Positions 17,922 to 25,622 of a stretch of DNA of 64,000 bases are shown piece after piece (the stretch's first letter is position 1; every line of letters begins with the position of its first letter). Where the stretch lies: contig NZ_WRXO01000015.1 of the NCBI RefSeq assembly GCF_009758125.1, forward strand, positions 1 to 64,000, given 5' to 3'. The translations under genes and the position numbers were made by a program. The notes below the pieces were generated by a model that worked only from the letters and a program-made list of their open reading frames with translations, was not told where the DNA came from and did not search any database. The DNA is from Chitinophaga oryziterrae. GTDB lineage: Bacteria > Bacteroidota > Bacteroidia > Chitinophagales > Chitinophagaceae.

Positions 17922-18458
17922 CTACTTTTCACTCCATTTCCCCTGCGTCAATACCTCTACCTGACGGGGGAAGATCTTTGTTGTCAGCACACGATGTACT
18001 TCTTCATCCCTGTCTGCACAGCAATCATCTAATACCGTGATGTTGTAATCTTTGTCAGAAGCTTCACGTACAGTAGATAATACCACTCCGCCGGTAGCCA
18101 CACCGGTAAGCACAATGTGCTGAATACCCTGTGCTCTCAATACTATTTCAAGATCGCTGCCTGAAAAAGCACTGACACGTCGTTTGGTAACGATAATCTC
18201 CCCAGCTAAAGGAGCAACTGACGGATCAATTTTCAGGAACTCATCCATATCTATCTTACCATACATTTCTCTCTGCTTTACACTTGCTTCCGGAGCGCCG
18301 GACCTAAAGCCGACTATTACATAAATAACAGGGATTTTTTTACTCCGTGCATTCGCAATAGCTTTAGCTACATTACTCTTCACTATTGAACTATCAGAAA
18401 GGTTGCTAAGGATAGCAGTCTGCATATCCATCACAAGAAGGGCGGTATTCTGTTCCAT
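17922..18458 (-). CDS. Isochorismatase-fold cysteine-hydrolase family protein lacking the catalytic Cys
   Basis: The 178-aa protein has the isochorismatase-like alpha/beta fold: ALLVMDMQ with Asp11, VTKRRVSAFSGSDLE with Lys92, and the loop TGVATGGVVLSTVREA. In active family members the last motif carries the nucleophilic cysteine followed by Val; here the position is Val125. Asp and Lys of the triad remain. Some annotated homologues share the ATxGVVLST form, so this may be a recognised subgroup with a different activity. It follows the MFS transporter by 30 bases on the same strand and probably shares its transcript. Confidence 0.82.
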   Translation of the reverse strand: MEQNTALLVMDMQTAILSNLSDSSIVKSNVAKAIANARSKKIPVIYVIVGFRSGAPEASVKQREMYGKIDMDEFLKIDPSVAPLAGEIIVTKRRVSAFSGSDLEIVLRAQGIQHIVLTGVATGGVVLSTVREASDKDYNITVLDDCCADRDEEVHRVLTTKIFPRQVEVLTQGKWSEK

Positions 18459-18488
18459 TTTTACGGTATTTTATGATTGAATATTTAA

Positions 18489-19745
18489 CTATACTTTTTC
18501 CATTACCAGTTTCTCCTCTTTTTTACTCAGACTGTCACTTCTTAAAAATTTTGCAAATACAGCCGCAATAATAAGGCCCATAATACCCTCGCAAAGCAGG
18601 GTAACAGGCGATCCTATCAATTGGGAAACAGCTCCGCTCAGCAAGCTCCCTAACGGTAGCATTCCGAAATAAGACATTGCTACATAGCTGATCACCCTGC
18701 CCCTCATTTCATGCGCCGAATGCACCTGTACAATCGTAATACAGATAGTCGTCTGCGCCATCGTTCCAAATCCGATTAAAGTGGCAAAAACCATGGCCAG
18801 GGGGAAATAACTAATAAGAGAGAAACAGATAAGACAGATGCCAACAATGATCGTATTAACAAGTAATATTACGGTAAGGTTGGCGTGTGGCTTCAATGAT
18901 GCCAGAAAGAAAGTACAGATGATTGCGCCTAAACCTATAAAGCTGTTAATATAGCCAAAGGTAACAGCATCTCCTTTGAAAATCACTTTAGCAAATACAG
19001 GTAACAGTGTATTGTAAGGGAATATCAGGAGACTTATCAGCGTGAGCATTAACAGGATCATACCTAATGCGGTATGCTGTTTAAGATATACGAATCCATC
19101 AGTAAGCTCTGACATCACTTTCTTCTTAACGATGGCTGGCTGATGCGGCGGTAGCTCCATTAATAAGAGGGAAAGCAGTACGGCTACAAAACTCAATGCA
19201 TTTAAAGAGAAACATATGCCTGCACCGAATTTTGCCAGCACAATACCCGATAAGGCAGGGCCAATCAGCCGGGCAAGATTCACCATAGAAGAATTGAGCG
19301 CAAGTGCGTTGGGCAGATCCGCTTTGTCGTTGATCATCTCATGTACCAGGGGTTGCCTTGCCGGTACATCAAAGGCATTAATCACGCCAAGAATGACACT
19401 GAGAAAGAGTATTGGCCAAACACTGTAGTGATTTGCAAGTGTCAATACAGCCAGTAGTATCGCCTGTATCATAGAAGCTGTTTGTGTACACAGCAATATT
19501 TTATAACGGCTGTACCTGTCTGAAACAATCCCTCCAAATAACGAAAGAAGAAAAGAGGGAAACTGAGACGCAAATACGGTAAGGCCCAACATGAAGGTCG
19601 AGTGCGTCATCGTATAAATAACCCAGGTAACACCTGTACGTTGCATCCAGGTACCTATCTGGGATACTAACTGTCCACTAAAAAATAATGCATAATTACG
19701 GTTCCTGAACGCCCTGAATGTGTTTGTAATTTTGCCTGTCTTCAT
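18489..19745 (-). CDS. MFS transporter (EntS/MFS_3-like efflux)
   Basis: The 418-aa protein has about twelve membrane helices and the MFS_3 signature near the start: FRAFRNRNYALFFSGQLVSQIGTWMQRTG-type sequence, then GGIVSDRYSRYKILL between helices 2 and 3, and DVPARQPLVHEM between helices 4 and 5. Related transporters export siderophores, macrolides or other small molecules. It precedes the isochorismatase-fold gene, suggesting export or detoxification of a small metabolite. A palindrome (tgagac-aaaa-gtctca) and a TAGTTTTG promoter element lie just upstream of the ATG. Confidence 0.9.
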   Translation of the reverse strand: MKTGKITNTFRAFRNRNYALFFSGQLVSQIGTWMQRTGVTWVIYTMTHSTFMLGLTVFASQFPSFLLSLFGGIVSDRYSRYKILLCTQTASMIQAILLAVLTLANHYSVWPILFLSVILGVINAFDVPARQPLVHEMINDKADLPNALALNSSMVNLARLIGPALSGIVLAKFGAGICFSLNALSFVAVLLSLLLMELPPHQPAIVKKKVMSELTDGFVYLKQHTALGMILLMLTLISLLIFPYNTLLPVFAKVIFKGDAVTFGYINSFIGLGAIICTFFLASLKPHANLTVILLVNTIIVGICLICFSLISYFPLAMVFATLIGFGTMAQTTICITIVQVHSAHEMRGRVISYVAMSYFGMLPLGSLLSGAVSQLIGSPVTLLCEGIMGLIIAAVFAKFLRSDSLSKKEEKLVMEKV

Positions 19746-19750
19746 AAATA

Positions 19751-19800
19751 TGAGACAAAACTACTCATTCGTAAAAGGCAGGTGTGAGACAAAAGTCTCA
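19751..19800 (-). promoter_or_regulatory. Promoter and operator of the MFS operon
   Basis: On the minus strand TAGTTTTG (19756-19763) matches the Bacteroidota minus-7 element TAnnTTTG about 10 bases before the start codon. TGAGACAAAA occurs twice (19751-19760 and 19785-19794). The distal copy is part of a palindrome, tgagacaaaagtctca (19785-19800). A repressor, perhaps the neighbouring Crp/Fnr protein, could bind here. Confidence 0.5.
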
Positions 19801-19809
19801 AAATGCAGC

Positions 19810-20376
19810 TTATTTCTTTCCTCTGATACGGGTAAGTGTTCTCCGGGTCATACCCAGGTAAGAGGCCATATGTGACAAGGAAACACGCTGTAACAACTGC
19901 GGATTGTTTTTCTCTATATATTGATAGCGTTCTGCCGGGGAATAAATTCTTAGCAGACTATTATTAGCGCTTGTATCAACCAGTATCCGGCTGATCACCC
20001 GCCTGCTGAGAAGCATAATATCAGGATATAACAAACTGAGATCCACCAGCTTTTGACGGCTTAATATCCACACCTCACTTTTTTCACCAGCTTCTATGGT
20101 AAATGCAGAAGCTTCCCCCACCTTACTGCTTTTCAGGTAAGTAGCAAAAGTGCCCTCAAAGTTGAAGTGAATATTTATTTCAATACCATCTTTATTGTAG
20201 TATGTACGCAGATATCCTTTTTCCACAAGATAAACATCCGTACATATCTGGCCTTCCTTTAAAACAGCCTCCCCTTTCTCAAGGGTCTTATGTTCAAGAT
20301 TTGCTGTCAGTATAGCAATACTTTCCTCAGAAAGAGGTACTAACTGCAGGAAATATTCAAGGATTTTCTCATTCAC
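19810..20376 (-). CDS. Crp/Fnr family transcriptional regulator
   Basis: From the GTG at 20376 the protein has 188 aa, normal for this group; an ATG frame at 20454 adds 26 residues (MNSHFYFLWPADLYEHER) unlike the family, and TATCTTTG, a perfect promoter element, lies at 20381-20388 within that extension. The cyclic-nucleotide-binding-like beta-roll spans about residues 10-115 (KGEAVLKEGQICTDVYLVEK, LRTYYNKDGIEINIHF) and the helix-turn-helix ends the protein (VSLSHMASYLGMTRRTLTRI). It is a cytoplasmic regulator with unknown ligand. It lies next to the MFS operon and diverges from a second Crp/Fnr gene. Confidence 0.87.
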   Translation of the reverse strand: MNEKILEYFLQLVPLSEESIAILTANLEHKTLEKGEAVLKEGQICTDVYLVEKGYLRTYYNKDGIEINIHFNFEGTFATYLKSSKVGEASAFTIEAGEKSEVWILSRQKLVDLSLLYPDIMLLSRRVISRILVDTSANNSLLRIYSPAERYQYIEKNNPQLLQRVSLSHMASYLGMTRRTLTRIRGKK

Positions 20377-20495
20377 TATCCAAAGATAATAAATACCCCT
20401 TCTTTCATGCTCATAAAGATCAGCGGGCCAGAGAAAATAAAAGTGGCTATTCATAGTCTATCTGAGGCCTATGAGAAAAATATTATATTTACTCA

Positions 20496-21077
20496 ATGAA
20501 TATGGACGTCATTGTATCGCATATAAATTCATACGTTTCGTTAAATGAAGAGGAAGTCAGGGCACTGAGTTCCGCATTGATCTCTAAAACAATAAAACAG
20601 GGTGAATTAATTGTGGAAAGTGGCGAACCAGCCCGGTATATGATTTTCATGAACGCAGGTTATGTGATGACCTATTATACTGATAAAGAGGGGTTTGATC
20701 ATGTTATCCAGTTTGCCTCAACAGGATGGTGGTCCGGCGATCTTTACAGCCTGTCCGAGAACGTCCCTACGATTTATTCAACACGGGCGCTAAGCGCCGG
20801 AGAAGTATTGCTCTTCCCCAAAGCAGCCCAGGACCAGCTACTGGATAAGTATCCCAAGTTCGAACGCTATTTTCGTATTCTCTTTCACAATGCATTAATG
20901 CGGCTGCAGTTCCGCATTATTGAGAATTACTCTGCTACGGCGGAAAGCCGTTATCTGTCCTTCCGGGAAAGGTTTCCGGGCATGGAACAGCATGTATCTC
21001 AAAAACATATTGCATCCTATCTTGGCATTACACCGGAATTCCTGAGTAAAATCCGTAAAAAGCTACAACAAAAGTAA
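20496..21077 (+). CDS. Crp/Fnr family transcriptional regulator
   Basis: The 193-aa protein has the cNMP-binding-like domain (KQGELIVESGEPARYMIFMN, VMTYYTDKEGFDHVIQFAS, WWSGDLYSLSENVPT) and a C-terminal helix-turn-helix (VSQKHIASYLGITPEFLSKI). It belongs to the short Bacteroidota group also represented at 44101 and 54802 in this window. No Fnr-type cysteine cluster is visible. The intergenic region before YceI (21078-21183) has a 10-bp direct repeat and a promoter element, so it may regulate YceI. Confidence 0.92.
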   Translation: MNMDVIVSHINSYVSLNEEEVRALSSALISKTIKQGELIVESGEPARYMIFMNAGYVMTYYTDKEGFDHVIQFASTGWWSGDLYSLSENVPTIYSTRALSAGEVLLFPKAAQDQLLDKYPKFERYFRILFHNALMRLQFRIIENYSATAESRYLSFRERFPGMEQHVSQKHIASYLGITPEFLSKIRKKLQQK

Positions 21078-21085
21078 AATCTTAA

Positions 21086-21157
21086 CCTGGTTCAATATCT
21101 TTCCTGTTTAATATTATCCTGGTTCAACGTCCAAAAGCCAAAGCCGGACTAATTTTG
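21086..21157 (+). promoter_or_regulatory. YceI promoter with CCTGGTTCAA direct repeat
   Basis: CCTGGTTCAA occurs exactly twice, at 21086-21095 and 21118-21127, 32 bp apart (three helical turns). TAATTTTG at 21150-21157 is a perfect TAnnTTTG minus-7 element. This places transcription start near 21164 and supports the ATG at 21184. Confidence 0.6.
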
Positions 21158-21183
21158 TGGTACTTAAAATCACAAGTATTACT

Positions 21184-21696
21184 ATGGCAAAAGCAACAAA
21201 ATGGACAATTGATCCGGCGCATTCTGATATTCAGTTTAAAGTAAAACACCTGGGCATGTTTACTGTCACAGGTACTTTTAAAAAGTTTGAAGGAGAGGTA
21301 ATCAGTGAGAATGAAAACTTTAGTGATGCAGTTATCAGTTTTACGATTCATACAAACAGTATCGATACTAATCATTCCGACAGAGACGCTCATCTTAAAT
21401 CCGACGATTTCTTCAGCATTGAAAAACATCCTCACATTGTTTTTAAGGGTACGTTTAATAATGATACCCTTTCCGGTAACCTTACCATTAATGATGTGAC
21501 CAAGCCCGTTACATTAGACGCTGAATTAACCGGCACTGGCAAAGGACGCTTTGGCGAAACCAGGGCAGGCTTTGAGGTAGATGGAAAAATCAATCGTAAA
21601 GATTTTGGGCTGGTCTGGAACCTGCTGATGGAAGCAGGCGGTGTTGTTGTCGGAGAGGAAATAAAGCTGCATTTCAATATACAGTTAACTGCGTAA
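21184..21696 (+). CDS. YceI family protein
   Basis: Starting at the ATG at 21184 gives 170 aa (MAKATKWTIDPAHSDIQFKV). The upstream GTG at 21157 overlaps the promoter element and is rejected. The protein is one lipocalin-like YceI domain with SFTIHTNSIDTNHSDRD, HLKSDDFFSIEKHP and VTLDAELTG strands and the C-terminal KDFGLVWN. Homologues bind isoprenoid or amide lipids. No signal peptide is visible, so this copy is probably cytoplasmic. A nested terminator follows, so it is monocistronic. The Crp/Fnr gene just upstream is a candidate regulator. Confidence 0.92.
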   Translation: MAKATKWTIDPAHSDIQFKVKHLGMFTVTGTFKKFEGEVISENENFSDAVISFTIHTNSIDTNHSDRDAHLKSDDFFSIEKHPHIVFKGTFNNDTLSGNLTINDVTKPVTLDAELTGTGKGRFGETRAGFEVDGKINRKDFGLVWNLLMEAGGVVVGEEIKLHFNIQLTA

Positions 21697-21704
21697 ATAC
21701 CAGC

Positions 21705-21753
21705 ACCCTTTATTTTCCTGCTGAAAGGCAGGTGGATAAAGGGTTTCTTTTTT
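21705..21753 (+). terminator. Terminator of YceI with nested stem
   Basis: Outer arms accctttat / ataaagggt enclose an inner cctgc / gcagg stem, followed by TTCTTTTTT. Confidence 0.8.
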
Positions 21754-21889
21754 ATGGACCTCTGGGATTTTCATGTAATCAGGCTGCCGTCACACCAGAC
21801 CTCTTGAGAATTATCTCAGCAAGTCGGGGTTCTCTTTTTCCTGAAACGTTCGACAGATATCGTAAAATGAGGTAATTGTTTATGGAAAA

Positions 21890-23419
21890 TCATTCCACTT
21901 CTTTAACCAGAAATTCTTCAACAGATCGTTTCTCTGAAGAGAAATTAATACCAATAGCTATTTTCTTCCTCGCATCTAATTGGTAAGAACGTAAATACCC
22001 TTTGTCAAAAATCTGGTCGAGGGCCGCCTGTGCGGTGCCATTCAGTTTTAACTCTAAAGCAAAAATATATTGATCAGTAAATACCAGGACATCGCATCTA
22101 CCGGTAGAACTATGTACTTCGCTACGTATATCAAGACCTAAACGCTTAAAAGAAAGATGCACTATGATATGAAAGATCGATTCACTTTCGGCTTTCCAAT
22201 GATCATAAGGAATAGTTGATAAAAGTACATCCAGCGCTTTGATCATTTGAGGAATATCATTATTCTTTAATGCCTTTCCTAAATCATATGTAACTGCCAT
22301 CGAATCATTACCAGGAAATACATTCCGATAAGCACTCAGTAGCGCGTCGGTTAAACTTTCTTCTACTTCCTTATTAGGATACCCCAGCTCAAATAACCTT
22401 GTTTCAGCATCATAACTCTTAATAGTCAGGTAACCTGTCTGGAACAAAACCGGTACTGGGGCAATATGTTCCACATTAAAGCTACTCAAGGCATTTTCTC
22501 CAATCTGTACATTTTCCAGATCAAACTCCAGGTTATGTCTCATCAGATTTACTAACCAGGTTGGCGTACCAGTCTGAAACCAAAAATTTTGAATCCGCCC
22601 TGATCCCATATAACTAAGCACAGAGAATGGATTATACACTTTACTAGTACCATCCCAGGAATAGCCATTATACCATTCTTTTAATTTCTGCAAAATATCA
22701 GGTTGTCTTTGCTGAAGAACACTTATTTCTTCTCTAAAATCTGACTCCAGTTCTTGTTGGGTGATACCCATAAGTGTAGCATAATGGGGATTAAGCGTAA
22801 TATCATACAGGTTATTCAGATCAGAGAAAATACTCACCTTGGTAAACCTGCTTACACCAGTGATCAGTAACAAACGAATATATTCATCGGCATCCTTTAA
22901 TACAGAATAAAGACTCTTAAACACCGACCGGTTCTCCTCCACTTTCTCTAAATCTTCAAGATAATCCGTAATGGGCTTATCATATTCATCGATTAGGATC
23001 ACTACCTGGCCATTCGCTGAGGCCTTACGTATTAATTCTTCAAACCTACCTTTTAAATGATTTGTTTCCAATTCTATGCCCAGCTCTTTTGCCAAAACGC
23101 CCATTTCTATATTGAGCGCCTCATACAATCCTAATTTTTGATAATCAAGCTTACTCAGTCTTAAGTGTATTACCGGATGTATTTGCGCCCAATTCCATTG
23201 ATCATGGATCCAAAGGCCTTCAAATAGTTCTTTATTGCCACTGAAAATCTCCTTAATGGTAGAAAGCAACAAGGATTTACCAAAACGCCGGGGACGACTG
23301 AGAAAGTAATAGTTACCCGATTCAATCAAATTATAGATCAAACGAGTTTTATCAATATATAGAAACCCCCCCTTTCTTATTTTTCCGAAATCCTGTAAAC
23401 CTATTGGATACTTCCTCAT
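21890..23419 (-). CDS. AAA-ATPase-like protein with PD-(D/E)XK nuclease-like C-terminus
   Basis: The likely start is the ATG at 23419 (MRKYPIGLQDFGKIRKGGFL), 16 bases after a perfect TATCTTTG element; a longer frame to 23518 adds 33 atypical residues. The 509-aa protein has the AAA-ATPase_like domain (YIDKTRLIYNLI, FLSRPRRFGKSLLLSTIKE as P-loop, VVILIDEYDKPI as Walker B) and a C-terminal nuclease-like domain (RSEVHSSTGRCDVLVFTD, FALELKLNGTAQAALDQI), where Asp and ExK of the nuclease core are visible. This DUF1703-type family is often multicopy in Bacteroidota, of unknown role, possibly mobile. It is not obviously linked to its neighbours. Confidence 0.88.
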   Translation of the reverse strand: MRKYPIGLQDFGKIRKGGFLYIDKTRLIYNLIESGNYYFLSRPRRFGKSLLLSTIKEIFSGNKELFEGLWIHDQWNWAQIHPVIHLRLSKLDYQKLGLYEALNIEMGVLAKELGIELETNHLKGRFEELIRKASANGQVVILIDEYDKPITDYLEDLEKVEENRSVFKSLYSVLKDADEYIRLLLITGVSRFTKVSIFSDLNNLYDITLNPHYATLMGITQQELESDFREEISVLQQRQPDILQKLKEWYNGYSWDGTSKVYNPFSVLSYMGSGRIQNFWFQTGTPTWLVNLMRHNLEFDLENVQIGENALSSFNVEHIAPVPVLFQTGYLTIKSYDAETRLFELGYPNKEVEESLTDALLSAYRNVFPGNDSMAVTYDLGKALKNNDIPQMIKALDVLLSTIPYDHWKAESESIFHIIVHLSFKRLGLDIRSEVHSSTGRCDVLVFTDQYIFALELKLNGTAQAALDQIFDKGYLRSYQLDARKKIAIGINFSSEKRSVEEFLVKEVE

Positions 23420-23633
23420 ACTAACAAAGATAAAATAAAATCTATCACAAACGCCTTGCCACACGCTGAAAGCCCGTGCAACAACCGACTTGGAGTCATA
23501 GTTAAATTTTCTCTCCACTTTTTGCCGTCAGATAATACCCCCTCCAAATCTGTCCAATCCTGCATAATTTGATTCGAGGTTATGATACCTGGGGGCAGAC
23601 CGGGCTGTTACACAAACAATGCTGGTTTAAAAT

Positions 23634-24989
23634 TTGCGGGTTGGTTTAAAGAACAATATAAATAACCCATTGCTACATTATAAAAGTGCGCAAGGCCAGT
23701 GCCGCAAAATATTTTGTCTGTTATTCTTCATCATGATAGGTATACAAGTACATGCCCAGACGCCTGTCCAGGCAGATTCTCTACATGTGGACTCTTTACC
23801 CAATAAACATATACAAACAGAAGATCTGTCCAAACAGTACGATGTAGCCAATCTGATCAAAGGGATCTTTTACCCGAACAGGCTTCCCCCTCAGCGGCCT
23901 AAAAAGCCTTCCGGGATTGTTGTCATTCCTAATATAGCATCTAACCCGAGTATCGGGTTTCAGATAGGCATTAAAGCCGTGGCAGGCAGGAAACTGGGGA
24001 ATGATTCCTCCACTCTGATGTCTGTAGCTGCTACATCAGCATCTATTACCACCAAGGGGATCATTTATTTTTATGTCAATCATAATATTTATACGCCCGG
24101 TAATAAGTGGAATCTCCAGGGCAATATAGTAGCCGCAAAGACCGTTACCCCCGATTTCGGGCTAGGGATAGCCCAGCCTTCCAATGGCAGTACGGAAGAT
24201 AAGATATTAGCCAATCCCGGTCGCAAGGGACGTGCGCTCAATGGTCAATATTATAACATTAGAGAAAAAGTATATAAGGAAGTACAAAAAAATCTTTTTG
24301 TCGGAGTGGGCGTATCATTTGATATAAGACGAGATCTTCACAGTAAGGATACAAGCAACTTAACCCCCTACAATATTTATAGCGACAGACATGGATTTAA
24401 CAGGACGCACTACATGGCGAACGGCCTTTTCTTCAACGTTCAATATACCACCCGCGACAACCAGAACCGTGCTTATAAAGGGATCTACGCAGATGCGGGC
24501 TTCCGTTTGAATCAAACCTGGATGGGAAGTACAAGAGGGGCCTTACAATTTACTACTGATTTCAGGAAGTACTTCAGTCTTTCCCACCGTAACCCGGAAC
24601 ATGTATTGGCCTTCTGGAACTGGGGATCTTATCTGCTGAGTGGGAATATCCCTTACCTGGAACTACCGGGGACAGGTAAAGATGCAGGGTTCCACAGTGG
24701 AAGAGGATATACTATCGGTTATTTTAAAGGCACAAAATACAATGATGCCGAAGTGGAATACCGTTTTCCCATATTAAGAAATAAGTTCCTCAGTGGTGTT
24801 GCCTTCTTTCACATGCAAACCGCAAATGATGAATCAGGTACAAAACTTTTCCAGGTATGGCAGCCCGGCGGAGGTGCAGGCTTACGCGTACTATTTAACA
24901 AGCATACACGCACTAACCTCTGTATGGATTATGCCTGGGGAAAATATGGCGCCAAAGGGTTCTTTCTTGGCTTAAATGAAGCATTCTAA
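23634..24989 (+). CDS. BamA/TamA-like outer-membrane beta-barrel protein without POTRA domains
   Basis: The 451-aa frame opens at a TTG. A TTG at 23670 is an alternative, and both precede a signal sequence (IFCLLFFIMIGIQVHAQ). The mature protein starts with a short linker, then a barrel typical of bacterial surface antigen (D15) C-terminal domains: VVIPNIASNPSIGFQIGI, FNVQYTTRDNQNRAYKGIY, VEYRFPI and the final GGGAGLRVLFN...GLNEAF. There are no POTRA repeats, so it is not a classical BamA. Such short Omp85-like proteins in Bacteroidota have unknown substrates. The start codon is the weak point. Confidence 0.85.
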   Translation: MRVGLKNNINNPLLHYKSAQGQCRKIFCLLFFIMIGIQVHAQTPVQADSLHVDSLPNKHIQTEDLSKQYDVANLIKGIFYPNRLPPQRPKKPSGIVVIPNIASNPSIGFQIGIKAVAGRKLGNDSSTLMSVAATSASITTKGIIYFYVNHNIYTPGNKWNLQGNIVAAKTVTPDFGLGIAQPSNGSTEDKILANPGRKGRALNGQYYNIREKVYKEVQKNLFVGVGVSFDIRRDLHSKDTSNLTPYNIYSDRHGFNRTHYMANGLFFNVQYTTRDNQNRAYKGIYADAGFRLNQTWMGSTRGALQFTTDFRKYFSLSHRNPEHVLAFWNWGSYLLSGNIPYLELPGTGKDAGFHSGRGYTIGYFKGTKYNDAEVEYRFPILRNKFLSGVAFFHMQTANDESGTKLFQVWQPGGGAGLRVLFNKHTRTNLCMDYAWGKYGAKGFFLGLNEAF

Positions 24990-24990
24990 A

Positions 24991-25200
24991 TTATTCAAAA
25001 CAACCAAGATCAGGTGCGGCTCCCTTAAACGGATAACCAATAGTAACATATGCCCATATGCCGGTGTACTTAGCTATCTGCGATTCCGTCATTGTATAAT
25101 TACCACCGCGGATGTAAACAGTATCTCCGGCAACAACCGAAGTCTGGGCTCTTTGTATAGTATTTAACTTTCCCGGGCACAACTCAAATATCCTCTTCAT
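24991..25200 (-). pseudogene. Collapsed parallel-beta-helix pectate lyase remnant (internal deletion)
   Basis: A 69-codon frame joins two recognisable ends of one family. The first half (TIQRAQTSVVAGDTVYIRGG) is the N-terminal motif of right-handed beta-helix polysaccharide lyases such as PL1/PL9. The last 18 residues (GYPFKGAAPDLGCFE) match their usual C-terminal end. The several hundred residues between, including the catalytic helix, are missing, as is a signal peptide. It is therefore best read as an internal-deletion pseudogene. Its stop is one base from the BamA-like stop, tail to tail. Confidence 0.7.
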
Positions 25201-25263
25201 ATAAAATACTTACACAAGCTAATATAAGTAAATTCCGGTCTTAAAAACAATGTCCATCTTTGG

Positions 25264-25485
25264 GGTAGTGACTCAGTTTGATTACATAATCTTCGCGCTG
25301 GATGTTGTTGATCAATAAATACACCTTATCTGACGTGAATATCAGGTGAAGTTATATTGAAAAACAAATCCTGAACCCATATTCCAAAGCTGCATCAGGG
25401 AACTAAACAGTCAGATGCAGTGTATTTATGATCAACAACATCTGCCAATCTACGCTGTCATAACATTTAAACTGAGTCATTACCA
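25264..25485. mobile_element. MITE-like element with long imperfect terminal inverted repeats
   Basis: The left end (from ggtagtgactcagttt at 25264) and the right end (aaactgagtcattacc, to about 25484) are inverted copies. The similarity continues inward over about 70 bp, including gatgttgttgatca and ataaatacac on the left and their complements on the right. The core is about 75 bp and has no coding capacity. This is the shape of a small non-autonomous transposable element. No clean target-site duplication is visible. Confidence 0.6.
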
Positions 25486-25622
25486 TCTTCTGCTGTTGTT
25501 GTTTCACAAAATCAGAAACAGATGAATTACAAGACCTGTATCCAAAATAAGTGGGGGATTCAGCCGCTTTCTTTTGCCAGAAAATTATAGTAGTTTACCA
25601 GGGTTCTTAATCAATTGACAAC

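Noticed and set aside
25230..25500. Target-site duplication (catctt) around the MITE-like element
   Set aside because: The two catctt occurrences are not equally placed against the element ends, so they do not form a proper duplication.
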